Under the pieces are notes generated by a model. It was not told the DNA's origin and searched no databases. It saw nothing but the letters and a program-made list of their open reading frames with translations. The position numbers and the translations under genes were made by a program. This document shows, one piece after another, positions 38,900 through 50,300 of a DNA stretch of 64,000 nucleotides (position 1 is its first letter; each line of letters starts with the position of its first letter). The DNA is from Verpa conica (lineage: Eukaryota > Ascomycota > Pezizomycetes > Pezizales > Morchellaceae): positions 310,001-374,000 of the forward strand of contig JAUFSD010000015.1 in NCBI GenBank assembly GCA_033030425.1. Direction: 5' to 3'.

Positions 38900-40710
38900 A
38901 TGGCAGCGCCAAAATCTGAATCTGTCCCAAACACAGCGTTTGGAGTTGTTCCGAGTGAGCCTCTGACGGTGCTTATTATCGGGGCGGGTATCGGTGGGCT
39001 TTCAGCTGCAATCGCTCTGAGGCGTGCGGGACATAATGTCCATGTATGGTATTTCTAATTCTGGAGGAGAGGGGGGGGTTGTCTAGGGCGAGTTTTTTTT
39101 GGCTGATTGGTATGGGGTTAGATATTTGAGAAGTCGAGATTTGCGAATGAGATTGGGGCTGCGATTCATGTGGGGCCGAATGCATCACGGGTATTGAAAG
39201 AGTATGGGTATTCGAATGAGCGGGTGGGTGGGGTACCGTGTCAACATGTAAGATCTTTAATCTCGCTGTTGAGTGCTTTGAGTAGGGAGAGAAACTGATA
39301 TGGGGGGTTATGTAGACAGAGATGCTTACCAAGGAGGGCAAAGTATTTCTCTCAACGGATCAGGGATTTGTTCCGAAAGCTTACGGAGCTGTAAGATCGC
39401 CCCCATATCAACTGGATATTCGTTAGCTGGGGATCATAAGCTGTGGACTCTCCTAGTTAAAAAAAAACAATATACTAACGATCCCATAGCCATGGTATCT
39501 AGTCCACCGCGTCGACCTCCATAATGAATTGAAACACCTCGCACTCTCCCCGTCTACTTCTCCAACCCCCCCATGTACACTGCACCTCTCTACGCAAGTA
39601 ACTTCTATCGACCCCTTAACCGGGACCGTAACCCATAATGGACCTCCGGCCGCCCCAGTCTGTGGGGACCTGATTATCGGTGCTGATGGGATTCACGTAG
39701 GTCTCCCTTCTATAAGAGTTATTATTAGCAATATCATACTAACCCAACACCACTCAAGTCCACAACCCGCCAAATTATCTTCCCCACCGTTGCCACTCCA
39801 GCTTTAAGTGGCTACTCCGCCTTACGCTTCGTAATTCCCACCCCGAAGCTCCTCGATGACCCCGAAGTCGCACATTTCGCACCCACCGAAGAGCACTGGG
39901 CCATGCGGATCATCATGCACGACGAGAGGCGGATCGTCATGTACCCGTGCCGTCGCGGTGAACTATTGAACTTCAATTGTGTCCACCTCGACTCATCACG
40001 AGAAGCCCACGAGAATAAAGAAGGTATATATATATATATATATATATCTTTCCCTCCTTTATTTTATACCACAAGACTCACAAAGATAGGACATGGCGCA
40101 TCTTCGCATCTTGATACTCTAAAAGCAGTATTTTCCGACTTTGCCCCGGTCTTCCACCGCCTGTTCGCGCTCCTATCACCCGACGACGTAGGACTATGGC
40201 CACTCCGTGACCAAGAACCCCTCGAAACATGGATCAAGGACCGTGTAGCGCTCCTAGGTGATGCGTGCCATTCTATGATGCCGCATGCGGGACAAGGTTC
40301 GGGACAGGCGATTGAGGACGCGGCAGCACTCGGGGTGTTGTTCCCGCTGGGGATTTATCCTGTTGATGTACCGGCGAGACTTAAGTTGTATGAACATGTG
40401 CGAAAGGCGAGGGCGGAGACTATTCAAGACCTTGCGAGGACGTTTGCTATGGGTAAAGATGAGGGTAAACCGGTTTCACGTAGGTTTTTTTTTTTTTTTT
40501 TTGGCTCTCTTGGATTGATGTGTTGATTTTGATGCTGACGGTTGTGTAGCGGCCAAAGTTCAAGCGTTTATATATTCTCATGATGTGATGATGTATGCGA
40601 AGCAGAGTATGAGTGCGGTATTTATTCCTGAGTCTGGAGGGGAACCAGGGTTTAATCCTCTGGCTATGCCTGTGGCGGATGAGGCCCCTGTAGCCGATGA
40701 GGTTAATTGA
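38900..40710 (+). CDS. FAD-dependent monooxygenase (salicylate hydroxylase-like)
   Basis: Seven exons (38900-39043, 39122-39247, 39316-39390, 39490-39696, 39759-40023, 40090-40479, 40550-40710) give 455 residues. The FAD-binding Rossmann motif GAGIGGLSAAIALRRAG begins at residue 28. FEKSRFANEIGAAI, WYLVHRVDLHNEL and DLIIGADGIHS follow, then GDACHSMMPHAGQGSGQAIEDA, which contacts FAD and the substrate. This order is that of class A flavin hydroxylases acting on aromatic substrates with NAD(P)H and oxygen. Introns are 62-99 nt; one begins with a TA dinucleotide tract and one with a T17 tract, and another has TACTAAC. There is no signal peptide, so the protein is cytosolic. The substrate is unknown. 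No ring-cleavage or polyketide genes adjoin it. Confidence 0.88.
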
Positions 40711-42490
40711 GGAGGGATTGATATTTTATCTTATAGAGTGGGATGTAAGTGGGATATTTTGTGAAGTGTAAGGAACAGGGAGGAACTATGTTTTGGAAAC
40801 TGGTAATGATATATTCTGCCCAGGTTGGCAAGTTTCCTGATTGGGTGTAATGACTATTTCAACTGCTCCTTCCTGGGTGGACATAGTACCGCGGTAAGAC
40901 CAAGTGCCAGACAATAGCATTAAATGTCTTTCAGGCTCACTACAAGCTCACCTATAAGTCATTTGCACATCGTGATAATCTACATGATAGTAATGTTAAC
41001 CGTAAACAATTAGAGCACCAACAATAAACAATATTAGAATTTTTTAAAAGAGCCCATATCCAAACCATACCCCAAACTCACTACTTAGACTCCGGCGTAT
41101 CATCTGTAGGCCTCCACCTAGCTGCCTTCATAATACTCCCGATTTATTTGTTGAATAAAAAGATATGGTAAATGGGTTCGTTGGTTTAGATGTAATATAT
41201 AGTAGAATCTCTTGGATTACTTATAGAGAGCTCTTGTTATGAATTGACCATGGGGAATGTTTAGGGGAAGTAAGTTTCTCTCGAGCAGCCTTTATTAAAT
41301 CTCCCTTAAGGGTTATTTCCAAGTTTATATCAATCTTTTACTTTCTCAAGAATATCAATATTTTATTATTTAATAGAACTCTATAAAAGAGTGAGAGAAA
41401 AGAGACCAGAAAAGAAACTCTCTAGAAAACACTAATAGATCAAGCCAAATAATTACCGCACAATACAATAGAATTCCACTTAATCAAGCCACCATTATAA
41501 AAAAGGCACCTAGATTTCAATGACAACTAGCTACAGCATAAAATCTCGAGCAGGGGTTTTTCTCAGCTTTCAGCAGTCTTTCTCTTGTAGGACTAATACC
41601 CGGAAGATCTATACATGAGCCTATATCCCTGCTATGTATCTTTAATAGTCATGGTGCATACTCTGACCGGGGGGTAGCATCCGTTTAGGACGAAATATGC
41701 TAAACCGCTTGAATTTTCGGTGCCGGCACTTTACTTAGGCGCTAATAAAGTACGGGTGATACCGTAGGAGAATATACCAAAACTTGCCGTGACCCGAATG
41801 GACCCTTTGTCTTTTGGTGGGGGGGGGGGTGGTTAATCCAAGGGTAATATACTATGTATTTGTAGCTTTATTTTATCCTATAGCTCTGGTAGTGCCAGTA
41901 GTTATAGTTGGTAATATCACGGGTATTTAATTACCGCCTATAAAGTAATATTACTAGTGCTCTTTAGCCCTCGTTTTAATTTAACCGGCATCTGTGCGGC
42001 TTAGAATATTAGTGCCTGTTTATTCAGTACCGCCAAGAATTCTTCTGATAACATTCATTACTTGAACTCTCCACGCACTCCCCTATCTCATGAAGTAGTA
42101 GGGCCCTATCTAGTCTTTTCATTTTCGTTTTAAAACGTCGTGATTGTATTTGCAACGGCGAGGGAGTGGGTATTGACTTCTGGTGCTTGAGTGGGCTCAC
42201 AATATATAAATTCCTCGAGACTGCCGGCAGAAGATATAAAGAAAATAAGACCACCGTTTGCGTGTTGCTTGGATTTCTATATCTATAGGGTATTGACCCT
42301 ACCCCGCTGCTCATTAAGATTCTGTACGAATATAGGAGAGGTAGCAGTGAAACCTATGATGATAGGTTAATATAGCTTGGACTCCTATCTCTAGGAGACC
42401 GTGACTATAATACAGAAGCTGGGTGTTTCGGAGGGTTGGTCTAGTGGAGCTCGGAAGCAGTGTAATCCCTGATCTAGCCACAGCAGTGTA

Positions 42491-42898
42491 GTCCACGAGA
42501 CCGGGGGGGTCACGAGGCCGAGCCACCTCGAGACCTCTCCATCTCCTCGCCTCGAGGTGGCTCGGGGTAAATGGTAATAATTTTTTTAAAAAAAATTATA
42601 AACCTTGGTAGCAGTAAAACAGGTCACCCACTATAGTAGTTTGTTATTCTAGTTGAAGGCTGGTTAAGCTGGCCTGAAATCGAGAAATAGAAGGCAGAAG
42701 TAGAGAGAAATCAAATATAGAGATTTATTTATTTATAGAACTAGCACTCAAATTTTATACTTCTATGCCTCAAGGTTCCTCGAGGTTCCTCAAAGGAAAG
42801 CTCCTAAAATCCAAGGCGAGGCCAACGCCAGGGTCTACAAAGCCGAGACGCCTCGGGGCCACCCCCCCCCTTACCTCGCCTCGAGCGGCCTCGTGGAC
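42491..42898. mobile_element. Possible miniature inverted-repeat element with GC-rich ends
   Basis: The left side carries GTCCACGAG (42491-42499), CACGAGGCCG (42511-42520) and CTCGAG (42527-42532). The right side carries the reverse complement CTCGAGCGGCCTCGTGGAC (42880-42898), differing by short gaps. Inside the left end is a perfect 15-bp hairpin (42518-42532 with 42551-42565). The middle is AT-rich and includes an almost perfect T7/A8 palindrome near 42581-42595. The arrangement suits a non-autonomous palindromic element. No target-site duplication or transposase was identified. Confidence 0.45.
42518..42565. repeat. Perfect 15-bp inverted repeat (hairpin, 18-nt loop)
   Basis: CCGAGCCACCTCGAG at 42518-42532 is the exact reverse complement of CTCGAGGTGGCTCGG at 42551-42565. 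The stem is 73 percent GC within AT-rich surroundings. Confidence 0.9.
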
Positions 42899-43422
42899 CA
42901 CACTGAGCCGCAGCCTAGTTGGTGTTCTGAACTCCTCGGGAAACACTACTTGATACCGTAGATACCTAGAATTATATATGTCGCTCCTTAAGTTATTTTT
43001 GATAAGTTGGATTATGAGTAGCTATGTATATGTGAGTAATCCAATAGTGTTTTAGTATTTCTGGATATGAGGTGAACCTTCTATTCAAGTACAAGAAGAA
43101 GAGACATTCTAGAGAGGGAACTAAGACAACCGCTCACGTTATAGTACATCATGGACCCGACCGAGAAAGAACACTGGCTGTGGGGTCTATTGATGTAGAG
43201 ATATTTCAAAAGGAAAAGAGTCGAAGCAACAAGGAGAAGAGGAGGAGAAGGAGAGGAAGGGCGGAGGAAGAATGGGGATGGGAGGGTTATGGGAAGATGT
43301 GTATGTGAGCGAAAGAGAGGATGAAAGGGAGTAGGGGCAATTGTATGCGGTTGTTATTTTTATTTTTATTTATGTTTATCGTTATTATTGCTTTTTTTGG
43401 GTTGTCGAATACCATAGCTCAA

Positions 43423-43528
43423 GAGCTCTATGTATTTATGATTAATTCATTCCTATTCATGTGGATACCTTACCCTCGGGCTCCATGTACTTATGATTAA
43501 TTCATTCATTCATTCCTATTCATGTGCA
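43423..43528. repeat. Direct duplication of about 55 bp with TTCA microsatellite
   Basis: Two copies start with GCTCTATGTATTTATGATTA at 43425 and GCTCCATGTACTTATGATTA at 43480 and both end in CCTATTCATGTG. The second copy has four TTCA units where the first has two. It lies in the 3' flank of the minus-strand CmcJ/NvfI-like gene. Confidence 0.8.
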
Positions 43529-43663
43529 CAAAATATCACTCGGCAATAAATCAGAACTCATATAAAAATGCAATAGATTACCAAAAATACAAAGCTAAAA
43601 AGACATCTAGTATAACATTAAGCCCCACAAAAGAAACCAAACAAAAACCCACTACCTAGAGCT

Positions 43664-44587
43664 CTACCCAATAACCAAACACCTAACCTCAATACTCTCT
43701 CTCCCACCCTTCTTATCCTCCGGTGTGCCCGGATGCTCAAACGCAGTATGAGGGACTCTTCCCCTCCTTCCGATCTCTCCACCACCAATAACCGTATCAG
43801 AATCAAAACACTTGATCAACACCACCTCATCATTCTTCTGGCCAGACCAATACCACCACTTCTGCTCAGGGTTGTAGTTCACCGCACAAGTACCGCCCTC
43901 ACGATCCGGGTAGATGTGTCTAACACTGATAACATCAGACTCATCCACCGTCATCGAGTCCGCAAACGCCAACGGATGGTCTACAATCGGCCCTCTGATG
44001 GGTCTCCAGACATTAATGATCCTCGCACGGATGCCCTTCTCGATAACCTCATCAGCACGTTCCTTAGGAAGGTGTCTTCTGATACGGGCAAAGCTAGCTG
44101 GGAAAGTCTGATCGATGTGGACACGCATCACTGGAGCTCTGTTTGAACCTGCACGACGGATGGTGTGGTCGAAGATGACGACCTGTTGGACGCCGGGGAC
44201 ATGTGCAGTGACGAGAGATTCAATCTCAGGGTAGTAGACCTCCTGGATGTGGGCGTCGTCGGCGAATTCGGTCTCGGCGGAGGGGACATTTTGGATGGGT
44301 TGGAAGGACTGCTTGTCGAGGTTGAATTGGGACTCGAGGCCACGGAGATCGTGGATGGTAACGGTTTGGGGGTCTTGGAGTTCGTTGGTGCTACGAACTC
44401 CGGCGGGTGGGTCTTCGACGTAGTGGTATGGGGGTTCACCGTCGTCAGTGGGAGCGTGGAAGAAGAGGGTTGCGGGGACGTCGCCGCTGACGGGGTTGCT
44501 GGAGGTATTGGGTTTGGTGGAAGCTTGAGGAAGCACTGAAGGCTGGGGGAAGGCGGAGGTGGCGGGGAGGGATGCGACGGCGGCCAT
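43664..44587 (-). CDS. CmcJ/NvfI (AsaB-like) family putative oxygenase or hydroxylase
   Basis: Intron-free minus-strand ORF of 307 residues with its ATG at 44587. The C-terminal half matches the CmcJ/NvfI pattern. It contains MRVHIDQTFPASFARIRRHL, ARIINVWRPIRGPIVDHPLAF, the WWYWSGQKNDEVVLIKCFDS block and the ending VPHTAFEHPGTPED then RESIEVRCLVIG. His and Asp residues in HIDQ and the late PHTAF His are candidate metal ligands, in line with the non-heme iron chemistry reported for some members such as NvfI. Family members occur both in secondary-metabolite clusters and as isolated genes. Here no synthase is nearby. The first 30 residues are Ala/Ser/Pro-rich without a clear signal peptide. A TATATAGAG element on the minus strand (44736-44744) could be the TATA box. 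Confidence 0.85.
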   Translation of the reverse strand: MAAVASLPATSAFPQPSVLPQASTKPNTSSNPVSGDVPATLFFHAPTDDGEPPYHYVEDPPAGVRSTNELQDPQTVTIHDLRGLESQFNLDKQSFQPIQNVPSAETEFADDAHIQEVYYPEIESLVTAHVPGVQQVVIFDHTIRRAGSNRAPVMRVHIDQTFPASFARIRRHLPKERADEVIEKGIRARIINVWRPIRGPIVDHPLAFADSMTVDESDVISVRHIYPDREGGTCAVNYNPEQKWWYWSGQKNDEVVLIKCFDSDTVIGGGEIGRRGRVPHTAFEHPGTPEDKKGGRESIEVRCLVIG

Positions 44588-45602
44588 TGTTAAGTTAGTT
44601 GATATGGAGTTGGATACTGGTACTAATTATTTAGATATTGGTACTGGTTTGTAGAAGTAGTATTCTGTACTAATGTTGGAACTGTAGTTGTTTTTTGATG
44701 CTGGATAGAATTTCAAGTAGCGAGATAAAGACAGCTCTATATATGCTATCCTCCAGCAGTAGGAATCATATCTATCGATAGCAGCTGGGGAGCTTTAGCA
44801 CGCAATTTTATTAGAAATCAAGTACCCAATTGCGCAATTCGGAGAAACCGGGTTTTGTTACTAATGCGTGTACCCGTCTTGGCGGGGCAGGTTAATAGTA
44901 ATCCGTATATGTGGGGAAGCAGGGGTGCCATCTGGCTGACAAATGCCCCAGTCGTCGGTAAGAGACGTTTACGTGCATCGGAAGGAGTATAGTTGACGCT
45001 GGGGAATGCTCTTTTTCACCGGTAGTAATTGCAGGGCTCAGACCGGAGTTAAGATGCGCGGGTTAGGGTTAGGGGAGTCGATTTATAATGGTACTGTTTA
45101 GTTCTTAGAGAATTTCAGTACGGGAAATCGCGTAAAAGAGTCATGGAAGGATTAATGGGGTGGTAAATACGTGTGTGAGTTTAGAACTCAGCTCTATTCA
45201 CCGAGTGATATCATAGCGCACAGGCCTTTGGCTAAGCAATGCCTCAGATCTGCAGCTATATTGTATCTGGACAGGGGGATGTAACGGGTTTTGTATTTGT
45301 AGTGGGGTGACATGGCGGTAGTTATTCTGTCTACCCCGTGGGGTTAGCGGCGGCCACATGGCTCCATGCATTTATTTATTCATAACAGTCATAGAATATC
45401 ACTCGATTTGAAGGTAATCATAGAACCCAGAAAGATAATATCCCCGGTTGTATACGCTTATTCATGGATGAGTTTCAATCCGTAAAGTTATCTGAAAATC
45501 ACGACATTTCACTACTAGGGGACATTTCTCGCTTTCAAAGCCAATCTATTCTCTCAAAACCCCTCATATGGTACATCCTCTCCCCTAACTATTCATTACC
45601 TC
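44588..45602. other. Intergenic region between CmcJ-like and GST-1 genes
   Basis: The part next to 44588 is the CmcJ-like promoter. The part near 45602 is the GST-1 3' flank. It holds a candidate short inverted-repeat element at 45202-45405. No coding sequence is seen. Confidence 0.4.
45202..45405. mobile_element. Candidate 204-bp inverted-repeat element with CGAGTGATAT ends
   Basis: The left end CGAGTGATATCATAG and the right end CTATGATTCT-type sequence, ending ATAGAATATCACTCG, are inverted copies: ten identical bases, then a similar ATAG/CTATG stretch after a 1-2 base offset. The same terminal motif occurs singly in many other gene flanks of this window. No clear target-site duplication is visible, so the ends are uncertain. 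Confidence 0.35.
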
Positions 45603-46435
45603 TTAAGCCTTGTTAACTTCAGCCTTGATCACCTTAATCTTCTTGACACTATCTCTCTCATTCAGTTTCGCATCCCAAGCCGCCGTCTTTGGGAATTCCT
45701 TCTCCCAGTCTTCAAGACCAGGGATACGAGATATCGACCAGTTCCAAGGGATAAAGCTTAAGTCGGCATATGAGCACTTATCATCCACCAACCACTCTTT
45801 TCCACTTTTCTCAAAGATGGCCTCCAAGACGCCCAAGACGCGGCGTATCTCATTGGTATAGCGCTCGACGGCACTCGGGAGCTTTTCAGAGTGAAGAAAC
45901 GTGAACCAATACGCCTGGCCAAAATACGGTCCTTGTCCTACACCCCCCCTAAAATTAACACCTCCTCAAGACAATAAAAGCAGTAATCATGGGGGGGGGG
46001 GGGGGACTAACCACTCATCTGGAACATCAAGTACTGGTTTGCAATACTCGTCGTATCAAAATTCTTAAACGAGACCTTGTTATCCTTATCGTACTTCCCG
46101 ACCAAATACAGGATAATCGCACCACTCTCCCAGATCGCAAAGTCGCCATTCGAATGATCTACAAGCGTAGGCAGCCTTCCATTTGGGTTAAGGTCCGTAT
46201 GCGGCGCCTTCTTATGCTCACCTATAGGTACACATCCTCATCAGCACCTTCCCCCCCCCCCTCCCATTATATATATAAAAGACGCAAGAGAGAGGAGGGA
46301 AAACAAACCAATTTTTGTATTAGGATAGATCGTATGATACTCCAACCCCAACTCCTCCAAAACAATCGCAACCTTCCAAGGGTTTGGTCCACCAGCGTGT
46401 CCATAGAGGGTAAACTGTTTTCCGTGGCTGGCCAT
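45603..46435 (-). CDS. Ure2-like glutathione S-transferase family protein (GST-1)
   Basis: Three exons on the minus strand (46435-46309, 46221-46012, 45937-45603) give 223 residues. The N-terminal thioredoxin-fold part carries [38 protein letters not shown] and [22 protein letters not shown] is the glutathione-binding ESxAI-type motif. The C-terminal helical part carries [18 protein letters not shown] and YADLSFIPWNW. This is the fungal Ure2p-like GST group acting on electrophiles or peroxides in the cytosol. Introns are both phase 1 and match those of the two other copies at 58.5 and 60.9 kb. Intron 1 (sense) contains a G11 run and intron 2 a C15 run. The promoter has two TCACGTGA boxes. Confidence 0.92.
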
Positions 46436-46594
46436 TTTGTATATTTTGTTTTTTGTTTTTTGTTTTTTGTTTTGAGGTTCTGCTGATTGAAGTCTGAGTT
46501 GATTTTGCTTTTTTTTTTTTTTTTTGCTAGCTGTCTAACCGATTACTCTGCTTTGATTCTCTGATGTAGTTGTATCTTCCGAGGGCGCAAATAT

Positions 46595-46675
46595 GGCTTT
46601 ATATATAATTCCTTTCCTTATACCCGTTCTTCATCAGTAGAAGCGTCATCACGTGATATGACCCGTTTCACGTGA
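46595..46675 (-). promoter_or_regulatory. GST-1 promoter: TATA-like box and two TCACGTGA palindromes
   Basis: On the minus strand TATATATAAAGCC (46607-46595) lies about 165 bp upstream of the GST-1 ATG. TCACGTGA occurs at 46649-46656 and 46668-46675, with 11 bp between the two boxes. CACGTG E-boxes are bound by fungal bHLH factors of the Cbf1 type. Sulfur or stress control is inferred. Nearer the ATG, 46446-46472 is a GTTTTTT repeat. Confidence 0.5.
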
Positions 46676-47329
46676 TACTCGGGCGAGAGAAGGTAAAGGG
46701 TGGTGGAAATAGGATTGCTAAGCTTTACAAGAGAAGACCTGGTAAGCGGGCCCAGTAATTAAGTTCCGGTGTTAGGTTGCTTTGGGGTGCCTAACTCCGG
46801 GATCTATATGATGCATATAGTCCTCGGCCGAGTTTACTGTGGATTACCAAGCTATCCTTTGATAGTAACGGTTTTACTTATAGGTTTAGTATTAATAAGG
46901 AAAAAGAGGCCCGCGTTTGGCTTGAGGTTGATGCTCTTTTTCCATTTTAAGCAAGGCATTGGGCTGGGGATCAAGCCCAAGTGTAACGGACATTTAGCTT
47001 AAACGACTTAATAGATATCTATTAAACCAATAGTCTTGACACTGATTAGACCTCACTGGATAGCTCATCACTACTCACTCGGCGTAGTGTACACTTATCT
47101 TGGTATTAATCTGTAGGCCCACACATACTAATACAATGCACTACTGTGCAATAAACAAATGATATAGGTAACAGACCCAAAACCCTAAACCCAGAAGTAC
47201 TAATACACCGCATCTCTCATAACCAACCCCACCCCTGAAAAGAAACTCCAACAAAAAGTAAAGTACAAAAATATAATACACTCGTAAAACTCCAAATAAC
47301 CCTGTATAAATATCCAATAGATAATTGAC
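46676..47329. other. Intergenic region between GST-1 and the large nuclear protein gene
   Basis: No gene is supported. It probably combines the distal GST-1 promoter with the 3' flank of the minus-strand gene ending at 47330, which holds a TACTCACTCGG motif near 47070. Confidence 0.4.
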
Positions 47330-50300
47330 TCATAGCCAATCACTCAGTCTCCCCCCTTTCTTTCTTTCTCCCACCCCATGCCCCTTCCCCACCGGCGACC
47401 TTGGATCCTTCTCCTTCACGGTACCCCTCCTCTCATTCCCAACCACTCTCTCCACCTTCTTGCCCTTGCCCTTCTGCTTCATACTCTCCTCTTTACTCTC
47501 CCTTATCCGTCTTCTCACTCCCGTAACCTTCAACGCACCCACCTTGCCCGCCACCATCTCCACGCCCCACCCCTTCTCTACTTCACCCCCCTCCTTCGCC
47601 ATTCGCTCCATAAACCGCTTCACTGCTTCGACCTCTTTACCACAGAGCACAAGCGCCTTCTCGCCGCTCTCCATGGTCGTAACATTGAGTTCCGGATCGG
47701 CAAGAAGGGACTCATAGTCAGGGCCTAGTGCAGCAGGGTCGTCGATGGAGATTTGGTAAGTTAGACGACTATCAGGCGGTGGAACTGTCTTCGAGGAGTG
47801 AAGGAAGCGCTCAAGGAGCCTCCAATGCCGTTTCTCCCAGATGGGGCCAACGCGGGGCGGGAGTGTAGGCGCAGCGGTAGAACCAGTAGTAGATTTAGTA
47901 GCTCTAGAACGCCTAGGAGCAGAAGCAGCTTTAGGAGCTGCGTTGGAAACCGGATCTTCAGGAGCTCTCGGGGCCCTTTGTCTGGCAGGCCTAGATCTAG
48001 TAGGAGGAGGAGCAACTACTGGAGGCTCCTCGGGAGTAGCGGTAAATGAATCAGGAGGTGTAAGAACATCAGGCGGAGTATGAACCTCTTGAAGAATTGG
48101 GGGAGTTAGAAGATCCTCAGTGAGCATGTTAACACTTTCTTCTTCAGGAACTTCAAGCTCAACTGTCTGTTTCTGAAGTTCATGTGATTTGGGTGCAGGC
48201 TTTACAAAGCTCTCCCTCTCTTTACCCTTGCCTTTTGCATCAGCCGTGTATATATTCTCCTTAGCAGTAGTCTCCGCTGTAGGAATAATCTTCTCCACAA
48301 CAGTATCCTTCTTTGTAGAATTCTTCCCTTTCTCCAATGCAGCAAGCCTAGCAGCGGTCCTCGCAATTCTTTCTGAAGTTGTAGTCTTCGGGATATCCGT
48401 AGTGGTACCCTTCTTCTCTGTAGTAGTCTCCACCGCAGCCTTCGCTGGGGTCATAGCCTTTGTCGTAGTTGTAGCTTTCATTGTAGTCGCCCCTGCCTCC
48501 AATGGGGTAATACTACCCCCATCCATCCTCTTTGCACCCCTCCACCTGCGGACCCCCTTCCCATCTGTCTCAGGCGGGGGACTACTCCGGCTACTCTCCG
48601 TCTGCTGGCTGGATATACTACTTCCTCTCTTATAAGGCGTTGAGCTACTCGTAAATAGCGTTCCGCTCGGTGGATGTATTTGCTGCTGTTCGCGGTGAAA
48701 GAGAGATTCTTCAAAGGCGGCTGTATCTTGGCTGAGGAGGGTGGTTGAGTTTGCGAGATGAGCATCGTATTGATCTTCTTGTTCTTCGGGTTGAAATTGG
48801 AGTTGGGATTTAGAAGTCCGGCGTTGTGGTTGGAGCTTAAGCTTAAGCTGCTGAGGCTCCTCCTTCTCCTTCTCCTCCTCCTCCCGTTCTTCAATAGTAT
48901 CATGAACACTAATCCACCCCACCTCCTTTGCCTTCTTCACCACCTCCTCCCGCTCCTCCTGCCACATCTTCTCCTGTAGCATAGTCCTCTCCCCTATTGG
49001 TGAGCTCTGCGCCGACAATACCTTTCCAGGCGGCGAACTCTCCGGTGCCAATCCCCTCCTCTCTCCCCTCGGCTTGGCAGGTGTATCCTCACTCCTAGGC
49101 TCAGCCTCAACTTCCCACATATCTGCGATGATCTTCTCCGCCTCCATCGTATCTTCTTCTAGCTCATCGTCGTCGATCCTCAGTGCACCGACCTCCCCAG
49201 CTTTTCGACTGACTTCAGCACGTTCACGTGCCCATGATGCCTCTAGCATGCGTGTGCGGTTTCCAGGACCAGTAGAGTCGTTAAGGGTTGTTGATGGGCT
49301 GTTGCGGGAGTCTTCGTGGCCTAGGAAGCGGACAGATTTGTTTGGTGACTTTGGGGGTGATGAAGGGGAGGAGGGGAGCCAGAGCATATAGTCTTCCTCT
49401 TCCTCTTCTTGTGGCAGTGGTGCAGTAGGGGTACGTTGTAGGGCGGATTTGAGGGGGGAGGCTTTCCCTTTACCCTTGAGGTCTATTTTTCTGCCCCCAC
49501 TATCCAATACTTCAGGCCCCAGGGATGGGTAGGACACAGACTCTTTATCAGGTGCCGGAAGATCTGGATATTCAAGACCATCGTCTGTATCCCCATCACT
49601 CATCTCCTCTAATTCCGCATAATCCCCTTCCCCAGCTATCCGCGCATACTCTTCCTTACGTTCATTCTGTTCCTGTAACCTCTCGTACCGTTCCTGCTCT
49701 TCCTGCTCTTCCTGGTCTAACACACTTCCAAATCTCTCGCTGCGCATACTCATACTCATCTTCCTTGGGCTCTCCTCCACACCCATAGAACTACGTAAGC
49801 CTTCGCTCGCCAGCTTGGCGTGGTCGAGCGCAGGGGTCGAGCGTCGCCGTTTCCGTGTCTTCATAGCCTGTGCTTGCTCTGGTAGGGGGAGTTCTTCAGC
49901 TGGTTTCAAGATAGGCGTTACCTTAAGTGCTGTTGTTGCATTTTTGGCTTTGACCTGAAGTAGTGGGGGTGGAGAACTGCGGAAGAGTTGTTTCCCTTGT
50001 TCTGGAATACCGTAGAAGGATTGAGTCCCGACTGGATCATCCTCGAATAGTGCTTCTTGCTGGTTTTCGGGTGGAATGTTGGATTTCTTGGCGTGGGGCG
50101 TATACGAGGTGCCGTTTGATACGAAAGTAAAATCAGGTAGATCCATTTCCTCATCCTCATCCTCGTCATCCTCGCTCTCGAGCATATTTCCTATCTCTAC
50201 CTCCGTAGTAGCTTCGGGCTCAGGTTGCTGGTGTGAAAGCGAGGTTAAAAAGTCTGGTAGTAGACTATTCGTATCAACCATTGAGAACCCCTCCATTTCA

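Larger units (their letters stand above)
40711..43663. other. Gene-poor region with GC-rich palindromic element
   Basis: No supported gene in 2.95 kb. A G11 run lies near 41818-41829. The block 42491-42898 contains GC-rich inverted repeats in AT-rich sequence. A 55-bp direct duplication lies at 43423-43528; both are listed separately. The frames at 42024-42314, 42765-42953 and 43072-43308 are low-complexity or lie within the repeat. ATCACTCG at 43535-43542 falls in the 3' flank of the minus-strand gene. Confidence 0.4.

Noticed and set aside
48189..48635. Long plus-strand frames opposite the 1286-residue gene
   Set aside because: They are antisense shadows of low-complexity coding sequence and have no domain or start context.
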